Below are positions 24,358 through 36,288 of a DNA stretch of 64,000 bases, piece after piece; position 1 is the first letter of the stretch; every line of letters starts with the position of its first letter. The stretch lies in assembly GCF_024323335.1 (NCBI RefSeq), contig NC_066583.1:409026031-409090030 (forward strand), in the 5' to 3' direction. This DNA comes from Lathyrus oleraceus (Eukaryota; Streptophyta; Magnoliopsida; Fabales; Fabaceae). The notes beneath the pieces are model-generated. The model searched no databases and was not told the origin of the DNA. It was given only the letters and a program-made list of their open reading frames with translations. The translations under genes were made by a program, and so were the position numbers.

Positions 24358-24467
24358 CCAAACACAAAATGTAAATAACTTGTACATTCTCCTCTCATAT
24401 CTTCAATCATGTTTGCACAAATAAATTTTCACAAAATACCAACCTTACAACAAGTGTGAAAAGGGCT

Positions 24468-24485
24468 CCCTAGGAGTACCTAGGG
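24468..24485 (+). ncRNA. AGTA-loop hairpin in LTR (element B)
   Basis: CCCTAGG-AGTA-CCTAGGG, a perfect 7-bp stem. It is followed by a block (GGTGCCTAATACCTTCCC, then CCCCCTTACCC) that is also present in A, D and F. Confidence 0.65.
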
Positions 24486-24622
24486 TGTTTTGGGTGCCTA
24501 ATACCTTCCCATTACATAACCAACCCCCTTACCCAGATCTCTGTTTCTTTTACTAGTTTTTGTTAAAACTATTAGGTTTTTGTTCGCTTTCTAACCATTC
24601 CTTTGGATAAATAGAAGTGCGG

Positions 24623-24631
24623 TGGCGACTC
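24623..24631 (+). other. PBS-like word inside LTR (element B)
   Basis: TGGCGACTC after AGTGCGG, 62 bases before the LTR end; it matches the first nine bases of the Ogre PBS seen in A and F. Confidence 0.5.
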
Positions 24632-24693
24632 GACTTGTATGATTTACCTTGGATTTAGTCAATATCTCTAATGGTAACGAATACCCCGCTACA

Positions 24694-25745
24694 CTAGGTA
24701 AAGTCAATACATAAGTTCCTATGGCTAAAGCAGCAACCTTTGCTCCATTGCCAACTCGTAGGTCGACTTCACCTTTTGCCAAATCTCTACTCCTTTTTAG
24801 TCCCTGCACATTTGTACAAATGTGAGAACCGCATCCAGTATCTAATACCCATGATGCTGAAGTAGATAAATTAATTTCAATAAAAAACATACCTGAAGTT
24901 GAAGTCTCTACTCCATTCTTCTTATCTTCCAGGTACTTTGGGCAGTTTCTCTTCCAGTGTCCGGTCTTACCGCAATGGAAGCAGGTGCCTTCTTTTGCTA
25001 TGCCTCCACTAGGCTTTAAAGCAGCAACGGTGGGTTTGGGTTTGGCAACTTCCTTGCCTTTCCCTTTATCACCCTGCTTAGTGGGCCTTTTGTTCTGTCT
25101 CTTTCCATTTTCGATCATCAGAATGGACTTCCCTTTTGACTTCAGATTCTGCTCAGCAGTTCTTAACATGGTGAGCAATTCAGGAAGAGATTTTTCCATA
25201 TCATTCATATTGAAATTTAGGACAAATTGACTGAATCTATCTGGCAACAATTGCAAGATCAAATCAGTCGCAAGTTCCTTTCCGAGGGGAAAACCCAATC
25301 TCTCAAGGTTTTCCACATACCCAATCATCTTGAGCACATGGGGACCTACAGGGGCTCCCTCAGCTAACTTGCCTTGAAAAAGGGCTTTTGAAACTTCAAA
25401 CCTCTCATGCCTCGCTTGCTCTTGATAGAGCATCTTCAGGTGTTCGATCATATCGAACGTTGTCATGTTCTCATGTTGCTTTTGCAATTCTGAGTTCATG
25501 GTAGCTAGCATGAGATAAGCAGTTTCATTGGTATCATCGACATGCTTCTTATAAGCATCTCTTTCTGCCTTAGGTGCAGACCTAGGAGGTTCCTCTTCAG
25601 GAACAGGTTTCTCCAAGACATACAACTTTTTATCATGTTTGAGGACAATCCTCAGGTTTCGGTGCCAATCCAGAAAATTTGTCCCAAACAATTTTTCTTT
25701 GTCAAGGATTGATCGCAAGATGTTGTTAGAGGTGTTTGTTATCAT
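24694..25745 (-). pseudogene. gag: Copia gag and start of protease, cut by element B
   Basis: About 350 genuine codons from MITNTSNN. Residues 1-220 are a copia-type gag with FGTNFLDWHRNLRIVLKH, MLATMNSELQKQ and a helical ILQLLPDRFSQFVLNFNM region. A basic linker follows, then a CCHC zinc knuckle (CFHCGKTGHWKRNC) near residue 255 and the protease start WVLDTGCGSHIC with its catalytic Asp. At 24694 the family sequence stops. The last ~34 codons of the frame (to 24591) come from the LTR of element B, so the full 384-codon frame is chimeric and not a gene. Confidence 0.9.
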
Positions 25746-27440
25746 GGTAATCTACATAAGAATTAATGAGAATATAAGTATCATTGACATATTTAATTAG
25801 GCATTTAACTAAATATGCTCCCACTATTTTACTCAAAACAAATGACCCTTATTATTTGATTCGGAAAATCCCGTTGGAAGATTTTCTAGTGGGTCGAGAT
25901 CCATATTTCACTTTTTTCTAAGTCCGCGTAGGCGGATTACACAAAACTAGGTTATTTAGGTAGGAACTCCTTCCAATTGTATCTAATACAACTCTCGAAT
26001 ATTTTAGTTGGGTGAATAACTCCTTATTCCAATCCATCACATGGATAATTCCCAACTCTTTCTTATAAACATATATAATCTTATTATAATTTGTTTAGTC
26101 AAGTTTGACCCATTGTTTTAACAATTGGATATTACAATTATCCCATCGCACCTTACTAATATAGAACATGCACCTCGCGTAGGCGAAACCTACATTATCC
26201 GATACTAGTCTTGATGAGTGTTAAAACTTGGAAAGCATAAACTTAATATTTAATTTGAGGGAATTTGCAATTATTCTGATCTCACCGGCTTATTTATCAT
26301 ATAAATCGTCTCTCACATGCATCAACATACATACACATGCATCAACATACATATATAATGAAACAGTTATGGCCCCTAGCGCAATTGTTCTCCCAAGCCA
26401 ATGAGAGAACCTAAGCTAACCTAATAACGATCTAAGCTTCTCCAAGCAAGATCTTCAAGTTTGTCCTCCTTTGGCACTGACTTCTTTGCTTTCTTCATAA
26501 CATTACATTACATAAAGAAACTCGTTTTACATACGAGGAAGTGAGATGAGAAAAGAAGTTACATTGAGAGATTAAAAGAGAGGCACGACACGCAGGTCGT
26601 ATTTTAAAACCCAAAACAAAATAAAGGAAAACTAAGGCCATAACCGATCACCACAAGACAATAATAAACACATTATTATTATTATTAATTCTTTTAATTA
26701 ATTAAAACCAAATTAAATCTCGACGACCGATCACATTACGCAGAGTTAGCCGAACGGGTGAGTTTTGCCTTGCGCTAAACGGTTAACCATATGCGTTAAT
26801 CGGTTAACACTGTTTGAAAATCTATTCATAATTTCTATTCTGTTTTGCGTTAACCAGTTAACCAGATACATTAACCGGTTAACACTGTTGAAAAACTGTT
26901 AGAAAGTTGTATTCTATTTCGCGTTAACTGGTTAACCATATACATTAACCGGTTAACACTGTTTGAAAATCTTTTAGAAAACAATATTCCGTCTTGCGTT
27001 AACCGGTTAACCATATGCGTTAACCGGTTAACACTGTACGAAAATTTGTTAGAAAGCACAACTCTTGTGCAGTCACAACCCCAATCGCATAACTGTCTGA
27101 CAACATAACCCTTGTGCCGTCACTAACCCTGATGCACCAATTTCAGACCGTCAAACACATCTCGATTGTTGATTCAGTATGATTGATCAACACGTCATTG
27201 CTTCACCATACTAATGTCGGATCAAGAAGCAAACGACCATTGATCGCTCAAAGGAAAACAACCATTGAGTGTTTGAATGAACGAAACAAGAACACTATAT
27301 CATATATAATGTATTTTGCATCAAGATTACTTATATCATATATATAATTTGATCGATCTCAATTTAATCTTTGATTCATTCTATTTTAATCGTATTAATA
27401 CAGAAAAATAAACAGTTATCAGATTCATGGTTTCGTAAGT
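25746..27440 (-). other. Copia C untranslated leader
   Basis: About 1.7 kb between PBS and gag with no coding similarity. It is AT-rich and includes the GGTTAACC array at 26771-27058. Confidence 0.75.
26771..27058. repeat. Four ~75-bp repeats with paired GGTTAAC words
   Basis: Each unit reads approximately GCGTTAACCGGTTAACCATA, then GCGTTAACCGGTTAACACTG, then a diverged tail ending TTAGAAA. GGTTAA occurs many times on both strands. The single ORF over it (62 codons, minus) is an artefact of the repeat. Confidence 0.88.
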
Positions 27441-27453
27441 GGCTCTGATACCA
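27441..27453 (-). other. Primer binding site, initiator tRNA-Met type (copia C)
   Basis: Plus-strand GGCTCTGATACCA, i.e. TGGTATCAGAGCC on the element strand, one base from the LTR end. This is the usual copia PBS. Confidence 0.92.
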
Positions 27454-27454
27454 C

Positions 27455-28734
27455 TGAAGGAGGATTGCCATCCAAGGCGCAGCGGAATTTAAAAATTTCT
27501 CCATTTAGTGATCCTTACGAATGGGCATGATCAATGATAGAATCGTTACCTCTTGTGGCGATCACGAATGTTGAACGATGACAACGTCTCTACTCAGTCC
27601 ACACGAACAGATTCCTTCAATCTCAGTGTTAGCTGCTACGAATGAAGGCTTTGATTGAGAGAGAGAGAGAAACGGAATGCAAGAGTGACAATGCTTCTAC
27701 CCAAGGGTTCTATTTATAGAACCACTTGTGTGGGCTTCAAGCTAAAAAGCCCACTTAAGTGTATTTTGGCCCATATCTTATAATATGCCCAAAATCACTT
27801 AAGCGTGTGGTACCTTACCATATTTCGTATTCCACTTAAGTGCACCGTACCTTACAATGTTCCTTAGTTACTCTATTTCTCATCAATCCGTCCTTTGTGT
27901 GTGACCCTGTAGGTTTTCGCGACGTTGGCAATTATATTAAATCACGCATTTAACATAATAAACAGTGAGCGGTATCTAGCAACACATCACTGCTACCCAA
28001 GACACGAAAATGTCATGTGATCTGACAAATCCTTCCGTGATAATAATTATGTGTATAATTACCCTTTTTCCCTTATGTCCATATTGAACACAAGGCATAG
28101 ACCGTCTCATCCTTATCCAGTTCAATATTGGGCCCATAGACATTTATCCTGTTACGCAGGATGGGCAAATTCCATCTAGGTCACTCATGTCCCTTAGCAT
28201 GCTTTGTGGAGTACCCATCAATTGTCTTTATGGTTATCCAGTTACGGACAACGTTGGATCAGCAATAAAGCACTCAACTCTATATCTAGGGTCCATAGTG
28301 GTTTCATGTCGAAGAGTGGTATACACCATTATCACCATGAGAATACCTTATGACACTTTTCATAATATTCTATATAGTATTCTCATAGCGGGTCAATCCA
28401 GTATGAATATTACTCTTAATATTCATACCTAAGTTTAAGACTTGATAACTCTTTATCCATGATCCATGAGACGTGATCATCAGTCTACAAACATAATAGT
28501 CTTCATGCTTTAATATTATCCCACTTCACAATAAAGCTTGACTACAGATACTTTAAGAATAATGTCCTTAGTGTTTAATGTGATCTCATGATTAAGTCAT
28601 ACTTGATACATTAAACGGACTATCTATTCCAAGTACTTTATTAAATAAACATAATAAAGAAAAATGTCTTTTATTATTAATAAATAATTCGATACAAGTA
28701 CCAAAAGTATTGGCCTCTAGGGCTTACACCAACA
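27455..28734 (-). repeat. Copia C 5' LTR (1280 bp)
   Basis: Minus-strand TGTTGGTGTAAGCCCTAGAG at 28734 to ...CCTCCTTCA at 27455. It is closely similar to the solo LTR at 34106-35497. A TATA box lies at 27718-27711. A GA microsatellite is near 27657-27670. The 81-codon ORF inside is not credible. Confidence 0.92.
27711..27718 (-). promoter_or_regulatory. Putative TATA box of copia C LTR
   Basis: Minus-strand TATAAATA at the centre of the inverted repeat GGTTCTATTTATAGAACC. The solo LTR has the same arrangement. Confidence 0.6.
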
Positions 28735-29225
28735 ATTTATCCTTGATATGTTCATCCTAACCGGTGACGGATATTCTTCCTTTGTTGGTTTTCTACCCAG
28801 TAAAAAGGTAGTTGTAATCCCTACTTTTATTCCCCAGAGAGTTAATCCTTGATATGATCATCTTAACCGATGACGATTTTTTTCCTCTTTTCGGTCTTCT
28901 GCCCATTAACAGGTAGTTATAAATCCCGCTTTCCCTTTTTTGAGTCTATCTTTGATATGTTCATCCTAATCGGTGATAGATATTCTCTTTGGTATTCTAT
29001 CTAGTAATTGATAGATATAATTCCTATTTTTCTCCTCGACAGTCTATCCTTGATATGTTCATCTTAATCGATGACATATTTTCTCCTCTCTTTGGTCTTC
29101 TGCCCAGTAACCAGTAGTTGTAAATCCTATTTGACCTTTTTTTCCAGCGGGTTGTTCTTACCCAGTATCCGGTAATGAATACACCGCTTTTTCCTCAGCG
29201 AGTCATCCTTGATATGTTTACCCTT
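28735..29225 (+). other. Element D 3' non-coding region, truncated
   Basis: Repeated words TCCTTGATATGTTCATC and CCAGTAACCAGTAG, as in the 3' region of element B. Junction with LTR sequence lies near 29225 (approximate); the PPT and LTR start are deleted there. Confidence 0.65.
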
Positions 29226-30454
29226 AATACCAAGAGATCAATCAATATATGGTTCACATTAGTTATAGACATCATATATTAATCCCCATGGCCTTCACAT
29301 ATCATTTTGATCAAGAATTCATCAAGAGTTTGAAGCTTGTTTGCCTTGGAAGCCCTAATTCATCTAGGTTCTTGTGTGAATTCCTCAACAAGTTTCTTCA
29401 TCATTTGATCAAATGTTTCTAGTTATACTTCATATTACATCATATTTCACATATATGATCCTCCATGAGTCCCAAATATCAAGAGAATGTCAAGTTTACA
29501 AGATGGTTCATGGTGGTTGACCAAAGAAAGTCAACTAGTCAAAACTAGGGTTCCCTAGACCCTATCTCCTACAATTTTTATCATATGAAAATGATTACAA
29601 GATAAAAGTTACTCCTTATGACATTACAAACAACTATCATGTTGAAGTAAAGAGCTATTTTTTATTAGAAAGTCATTTTTTATGGTGAAAGATTACAGGT
29701 CATTTTGTTTGAACCCTAGTTAGGAGGTCAACTTCCAAAGACCATAACTTGATCAATTTGTATGATATGAAAGCCATTAAAGTTCCATGATCTAATTAAA
29801 GATGTCCTATCCAGAGTTTATTCTTGGAAGAAGTTCAAATAAATCTTGAAAATGCATGTGCCAAGAGGAAACATTTGGGTCATTACCATTGAACAAGTGA
29901 TATTCCTCAACTTCTAAAATGCATAACTCCTTCATGAAAAAACCAAATAAGGTCAAATTTATAACCATATTGAAGAGATTTGAAAGATCTACAACTTTGA
30001 TGAAGGAACATTTTCCATTTGAAACCCATAGCAAAATTTATTCAAGGTGGAAGAAGTGAATATTTGACTTGGTACTTAGAATTTTTTTAAATATGTTTGA
30101 TTTTCCAAACTTCCACCTCAAAATTCATAATGATCCAGGCTTCAAATGGAAATGTGTTCAACATTAAAGTTGTTCCCTTTGATCTCACCTTTTCAAAAAA
30201 TCCAAGATCATATCATTAGGCTAAGAAATGAAGGACTTGCACATGGGTTCTTTTCAAAGGATCATTTGGATGGATTTCACATTCACTTTTCAATCTCCAT
30301 CGCATGAGTACATGACATGCTTTCAGCATTGCACATTGGTGATTTGGGACCTGATAGCATCATTTGATGGGCCTATCACACGCCCATGCAAGCATGCAAG
30401 GAAATTGCTAAATTTGGCAAATTTCGGAAGTGTGTGAAAATCAAATGGAAGGCC

Positions 30455-30462
30455 TATAAATA
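30455..30462 (+). promoter_or_regulatory. Putative TATA box of element D LTR
   Basis: GGCCTATAAATACAACCC, about 1.2 kb into the truncated LTR, matching the place seen in B. Confidence 0.6.
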
Positions 30463-33400
30463 CAACCCTCTTGGCTCAGAAATAAGGACCTCATGTCCAA
30501 GCTTTGAACCTGCAATCCAAACCATCACCATTAAAGGATAATCTTGAAGGTTTTCATTTAAAAATTGAGCTTCAAATCTCATTCTGTTTTGAGATTGAAA
30601 CTCCAAGATTCCAAGCTTTTCTTTGATTCAATTCATCTCCTACAAGCTTTTGAAGCCAAGCCAAGGTCAATTGGAAGCAAGATCAAGCAAGTTTAAAGCT
30701 CACTCGAAGGTGATTTTCCATAATTTTCATCTTTTCGATTCTCTCTTAATTCTTCACTATTCTTTGTGATTTTCGGTTGGCTGAAGTCCTACCAATGTAG
30801 GCAACAAGATTGAGTTTCTTTAAGGTCAAATCAAAGCAACTCAGTTCATGATTCTCAAAATTCAAATCCTTGTATCTTTTTATATACTTGGAATTGGAGA
30901 AAATTGAGGCCAGATTCGAGCTCCTGAGAATTTTTCCTTTAAACCCATGTCTTTGTTTTTCATTTCTATGGTGGTTTGTGGTGGACCAGTTCGGTGAGGT
31001 CCACCAGAGAAGAAGACCAGAGCCCTAGCTCCGGTGGTGTGTTGGCACCTTCCAAACCATCTGATCATTTTAAAATGTTTTAATCTTTGCCATTGGTTCT
31101 GATTACCATTGGTGTGGCGCATTGACCCAGTTCTTTGGTGGAACATGCACGTTTGACCATCAGATCTGCCACCTCAATTAATGAGGGAGATTTAATGGCC
31201 CTGTTTTTTTTGTATTTTCTGAATTTCCATTTAATCCACTTATATTATTTAATTCATAGAAATTGGATTTTTAATCCAAAAAATATGGGACTTTCACCAA
31301 AAATATTTAAATATTTTTCTCTTTCATATTCTGAATTAAAATTATTTTTGGATTAATCTTGATATTTTTCATGAATTAAATATTTTTGTGCATATTTTTA
31401 ATTGTTTAAAAATACTTATGACTTTTCCAAAATCATGAAATTTTTTGTCTAAGGTCCTTTGACCTTGCTTGACCTAAGATAAATCTCTTGGCCATTTGTT
31501 TGGTGTTTTGAAGAGATTTTAGGTTTTGACCAAATTAAATTGTATTTTAATGCATTTTTAATTTGATTTTTAATTGATTAAATGTGTAAAAATTATGTTG
31601 AGCCATTTTTATGGTCTTATGATGTTTGATTATTTCTTTGGGCCTTGGTCAAGGTTGATTTGACTTTTGTTGGATTAAAATCATTGGATTTAGGGGATCA
31701 ATGAAATGTACACTTCATCTCCCAAAATGAATGAATGGTTTTAATTTGATAAAATTCCTCCCATGACCAATTTGTGTTTCTCCCATTCCCCTCCCTCTTC
31801 ATCTTCATCCCTATTCTTTTCCATTCCCTCATTTGATCAATGAAATCTCTAATGTCTTAAGGCTAATTGGTTCATCAATGACCTTGTGTCAGATGAACCA
31901 ATACAAGTATGACTGAGATAGGTCCATCCCTCTTGATCTTTTCTTTTAGTGTGTGGTGTGTTTTAGGAGTTTGGTTCATTATACCAAATATCTAACATTC
32001 ATTAACAAATAAATTTTTATTTCCCGACCTCAGATAGTTATGACTTCTACAAAAGTCCAATTACGATTGCTTAACATAGAGCTAAATTTGACCTTAAAAG
32101 CATATCATTCTAGTAAGTGAGATTGTAAGTCTCCCATATTTCATGGTATTGTATGGAAACTTGACCTTCTTTCCTTTCATGAGAGCTAGTCGCATACATG
32201 TTGAATTATCCAAGTCAGAGCCCTTCTCATGGAAGACGTCTTGGTTTAAGGATCCATGCATGTGAATGGATGATTGAGTGTTCTCCAAAGAATGACTTAA
32301 TCAATTAAACAACACCACTAACACTTGACTAAATCTTGTTAATATTGCTTTACTTTCAAGTCATTTACTTTATGCAATTTAAATTTCAGTCATGTACCAT
32401 TCATTACCATTTACATTTCATTTAACTTGTTTATGTTTATGCCATTTTCATTTTGCTCATTTGAGCCATATCTTATGATTGTATATATTGTTTATGCATT
32501 TTGATTTTGTTTGTGGTCTTAGGACCTTAAAAAATTTAATAAACAACAAAAACCCTAAAAATATTTGGTGGACTGTTGATCTTGATATGAACTTTTGGAC
32601 TTAGGATTAGGCAACATTTCCTGTGCAAAAAGGACTTGGCCAATGCCAACATTCTGAGACCAAGTTATTATGAACCAAGCCTTCATCCGATGCAAGCCTT
32701 GGACTCTGTTTGAATTCATCTGTTACTTTGTCTTAGTGGTAATTGTTATTTTGATCTTGTGTCTGATGCTTTATTCTGAGTTGATCAAGGAATATTTCAT
32801 CTAATACATGAGAAGACAAAGAAGACTGCTAGCTATGGGATTTGCTTGCTTGGATATGGCTATATTCATTTGATACCTTTATCTTCGTGATGTCTGGATA
32901 TTGCTAATTGCTTGTTGATTATTTCTTGATTCAAAGTCTAAAGGGAAAGTGGGTTTTCTATATGACATTCTTGTCTGTTGGATTGCATCCCATTGGTCAG
33001 ATATTTTCAACTCTTAACTTTTAATTTTATGCTTAGGGTAGCCTCTTCATCTTCTCCCACTTCTTATATTTCAAAATTTCTCCCCCTTTTCAAAAACTTT
33101 CTTTGCTTGTGATTTCATACTTAGACCTTATTTCAAATAGAAACTTTGGCCTTATGCCAATGGATTTTCAAACTTTTTCTTAAATCAAATTTGTAAATAA
33201 ACTTAATCATATTGACTCCAAATTTCAAAAGACAAAAAGAACTAACAACTTCATTCAAATTTTTGGCCCTTTGTGCCCTTTTCATTTAAAGTTTTGTTAA
33301 AAGCAATTCACCAACTTTGAAATAGTTACCACAAACTATGAGGTTTTGATCCCTCATTTTTATGTTGGCACGTAGGAACAAGTACGAAGGTCTTGTCAAA

Positions 33401-33498
33401 CACAAAAATATAATTAATGAATTCTTTTCTCATCCCCATACTCTATTTTGCTCAAACATCTTTTATACCAAAAACACATACACACATAAAAAGGGCTC

Positions 33499-33514
33499 CC
33501 TAGGAGTACCTAGG
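33499..33514 (+). ncRNA. AGTA-loop hairpin in LTR (element D)
   Basis: CCTAGG-AGTA-CCTAGG, a perfect 6-bp stem. It is followed by TCTAACACCTTCCC and ACCAACCCCCTTACC as in B. Confidence 0.6.
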
Positions 33515-33661
33515 ACACTTTGGGTTCTAACACCTTCCCTCTGTGTAACCAACCCCCTTACCTGTAATCGATGGCATTTTATTAGTTTTGATTTGAAAAA
33601 TTCTTATCTTTGGGTTTTGTTCGTGCTTTTCTCTTTTCCTTTGGAAACAATAAAAGCGCGG

Positions 33662-33672
33662 TGGCGACTCTG
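33662..33672 (+). other. PBS-like word inside LTR (element D)
   Basis: TGGCGACTCTG, an exact match to the first 11 bases of the Ogre PBS, 55 bases before the LTR end. Confidence 0.65.
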
Positions 33673-33727
33673 GTTTTATTGACGTTAAGCTTATCCATAG
33701 CTTAATGGTCATGAATTTACCACTACA

Positions 33728-34105
33728 AAAACCTCAGATGAGTGGACTCTATGTAGCGACGAGTCGACTCATGGGTCGACCTGTTGGTACCCGAAGTTAA
33801 TGATTCGAATGCATGAATTTCAACAATGCTCCTAATGATGAATACATGTTAAATATGAATCCTAAGCAAGTTCAAGCATATTTCAAACATACAAATGGAT
33901 TAAGCTTAGACCAAACCATAAAATGAACATCAAGAAAGTACATTATATGGAACAAGTACATATATACATAATTGATCAAGATAGTACAAATAAATAGGAA
34001 CGATATAATCTCCAATGATGATAGACGACGAATGCCCTCAAAGAGCACGCACTAGTCAAAATCAAAGAATAGACATGCATAGATATAGAGCAAGCATCAT
34101 ATATA
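33728..34105 (-). repeat. Copia E 3' remnant (LTR / 3' untranslated)
   Basis: Between the end of Ogre D and the solo LTR. GAGTCGACTCATGGGTCGAC at about 33761 resembles the TCGAC-rich repeats at 61232-61570 in the other arm of E, which suggests LTR sequence of the same element. No gene is seen. Exact boundaries are uncertain. Confidence 0.5.
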
Positions 34106-35502
34106 TGAAGCAGAATTGCGGTCCAAAACGCAGCGGAAATTAAAATTTCTCCTTTAGAGATCCTTACGAATGGTCATGATCAGTGATAGAATATTTACCT
34201 CTTGTGATGATCGAAACCTTTGGTGCAGATCTCTTGTGACGATCAAAACCTTTGATGCAGATCCACGAAGCGATCACGAACGTTGAACGATGACAACGTC
34301 TCTACTCAGTCCACACGAACGGGTTCCTTCAATCTCAGTGCTAGTTGGTACGAATGAAGGCTTTGAGTGAGAGAGAGAGAGAGTGAGAGAAAAACGAAAG
34401 TAATGCAACCGCCATTTTATGCTTCTGCACAAAGGTTCTATTTATAGAACCACTTGTGTGGGCTTCAAGCTAAAAAGCCCACTTAAGTGTATTTTGGCCC
34501 ATATCTTATAATATGCCCAAAATCACTTAAGCCCATGGTACCTTACCATATTTCGTATTCTACTCAAGTACACCGTACCTTACGATGTTCTATAATTCAC
34601 TTAAAGGCACCGTACCTTACGGTATTCCTTAGTTACTCTATCTCTCATCAATCCGTCCTTTGTGTGTGACCCTGTAGGTTTTCGTGACGTTGGCAATTAT
34701 ATTAAATCACGCATTTAATATAATAAACAGTGAGCGGTATCTAGCAACACATCACTTCTACCCAAGACACGAAAATGTCATGTGATCTGACAAAACCTTC
34801 TGTGATAATACTTATGTGTATAATTACCCTTTTGCCCTTATGTCTATATTGAACACAAGGTATATACCGTGTCATCCTTGTCCAGTTCAATATTGGGCCC
34901 ATAGACATTTATCCTGTTACGCAGGATGGGCAAATTCCATCTAGGACACTCATGTCCCTCAGCATGCTTTGTGGAGTACCCATCAACTGTCTTTATGGTT
35001 ATCCAGTTACGGACAATGTTGGATCAGCAATAAAGCACTCGACTCCACATCTAGGATCCATAGTGGTTTCAGGTCGAAGAGTGGTATACACCATTATCAC
35101 CATGAGAATAACTTATGACACTTTGCATAACTTTCTATATAGTATTCTCATAGCGGGTCAATCCGATATAAATATTACTCTTAATATTCATACCTATGTT
35201 TAAGACTTGATAACTCTTTATCCATGATCCCTGAGATGTGATCATCAGTCTACAAACATAATAGTCTTAATGCTTTAATGTTATCCCACTTCACACTAAA
35301 GCTCGACTACGGATACTTTAAGAATAGTGTCATTATGTTTAATGTGTTCTCATGATTAAGTCACACTTAATACATTAAACGGACTATCTATTCCAGGGAC
35401 TTTATTAATCAACCATAATAAAGAAAATGCTTTTTATTATTAATAAATAATTCGATACAAGTACCAAAAGTATTGGCCTCTAGGGCTTACACCAACAATA
35501 TA
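34101..35502 (-). mobile_element. Solo LTR of the copia C family with ATATA target duplication
   Basis: The LTR is 34106-35497 (1392 bp), TGAAGCAGAATTGC... to ...GGCTTACACCAACA on the plus strand. It is flanked by ATATA at 34101-34105 and 35498-35502. No internal region or PBS is present, so it is a recombination product of a complete copy. It is inserted just downstream of the stop codon of copia E. It carries the TATA box TATTTATA at 34439-34446 (minus). The ORFs inside mirror those of the copia C LTR. Confidence 0.95.
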
Positions 35503-35505
35503 AAT

Positions 35506-36288
35506 TTAAAAGTAATACGAGATATCGAGAACACCAAGTTCCCTATGGATGTGGAAGAAAGGCTCCGTCGCAAGTGGTTTTGTGAAAATATCGACAAGTT
35601 GATTTTTACTATCAACATGATCGAAGACGACATCACCTTTCTTAACATGATCCCTAAGGAAGTGATGCCTAATTTCAATATGTTTAGTGCGTGAATTTGG
35701 TATATGATTTTTGGTTAAATTAATGGCGCTTGTATTGTCACAAGAAATGGGAATACGTTCAAGTTGAACATTAAAGTCGAGTAATTGTTGTTTGAGCCAC
35801 AAGATTTGAAGATAATAATTACCGACTGCAATGTATTCTGCCTCGGCTATTGACAAAGCAATTGAAACTTGATTTTTGCTATGCCAACTCACTAAGTAAT
35901 TTGAATAAAAATGACAAGTACCACTAGTGTTTTTCCTATCCGATTTGCAACCGACAATGTTGGAATCAGAGTAACCAACCAAGGAGCAATCACTTCCCTT
36001 AGAAAACCAAAGCCCATACTTTGGAGTGCCACAGAGGTATCTAAATATGTGCTTGACGACCTTTAAATGTGATTCTTTGGGACATGATCGATACCTAGAA
36101 CACATACATACACTAAACGTAATATCTGGACGAGTTGCAACAAGATAAATGAGGGAACCTATCATACCTCTATACCTTTTTATATCTATGGCCTTACCAT
36201 TTTCATCCCGATCCATATTTACCACAGTAGGCATTGGAGTGTTGATTACATTTTGAGTTTTCCATATCAAAGTGCTTAAGCAAATCAT
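35506..36288 (-). pseudogene. RT C-terminus and RNase H (copia E)
   Basis: 260 codons open. RGMIGSLIYLVATRPDITF and SHLKVVKHIFRYLCGTPKYG mark the RT-RNase H connection. RNase H has Asp in GYSDSNIVGC, Glu in IAEAEYIAVG and the conserved KHIEIRHHFLRDHV, ending DISYYF with TAA at 35506. This is the best preserved part of E. Confidence 0.92.

Larger units (their letters stand above)
15548..24693 (+). mobile_element. Ogre-type element B, 3' half (5' half off-window)
   Basis: Starts inside the RNase H region, in frame with the codons interrupted by element A (AAKRLRQY...). It runs through integrase, a 2.8-kb 3' region, a PPT and a 3' LTR ending ...CCGCTACA at 24693. It is inserted into copia element C, whose gag-pol frame is cut at 24694. 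The target duplication should be CTAGG (24694-24698). LTR family (TGTAAGACCC) and pol differ clearly from A and F. Confidence 0.92.
20150..24693 (+). repeat. Element B 3' LTR (4544 bp)
   Basis: TGTAAGACCCTAATTTTGTC at 20150 to ...TACCCCGCTACA at 24693 (TG...CA). The end is precise because codons of copia C resume directly after it. It contains a TATA box (21667), one three-stem module (24298-24357), an AGTA hairpin (24468) and a PBS-like word (24623). Small ORFs inside are not credible genes. Confidence 0.9.
24694..28734 (-). mobile_element. Ty1/copia element C, 5' half
   Basis: Minus strand: 5' LTR (28734-27455), PBS for initiator tRNA-Met (27453-27441), a 1.7-kb leader with a tandem array, and gag plus the start of protease (25745-24694), where element B is inserted. 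The rest of pol and the 3' LTR should lie off-window to the left. The bases after the LTR, ATTTA (28735-28739), should be the target duplication. C itself sits in the 3' region of Ogre D. Confidence 0.9.
28735..33727 (+). mobile_element. Ogre-type element D, 3' remnant
   Basis: It begins at the copia C insertion point inside an Ogre 3' region (GACGGATATTC, CCAGTAA words, TTCCCCAGAGAG). It continues into a 3' LTR that lacks its first bases and PPT, and ends ...TTACCACTACA at 33727. The LTR 3' part is closely related to that of element B (CCCTAGGAGTACCTAGG block, GCGGTGGCGACTCTGG). It is inserted in copia E; the left boundary is off-window. Confidence 0.82.
29226..33727 (+). repeat. Element D 3' LTR, 5' end truncated
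   Basis: About 4.5 kb aligned in order with the LTR of B: GGAAGCCCTAATTCATCT near 29350, TATAAATA at 30455, TTGGCTGAAGTCCT near 30780, and the ACTATGAGGTTTTGATCC block near 33335. The three-stem module is weak here: stem 1 CTATG 33336-33340 / CGTAG 33371-33375, stem 2 poor. Small ORFs are incidental. Confidence 0.82.

Noticed and set aside
24591..24693. C-terminal 34 codons of the copia gag frame
   Set aside because: Derived from the LTR of inserted element B, not from gag-pol.
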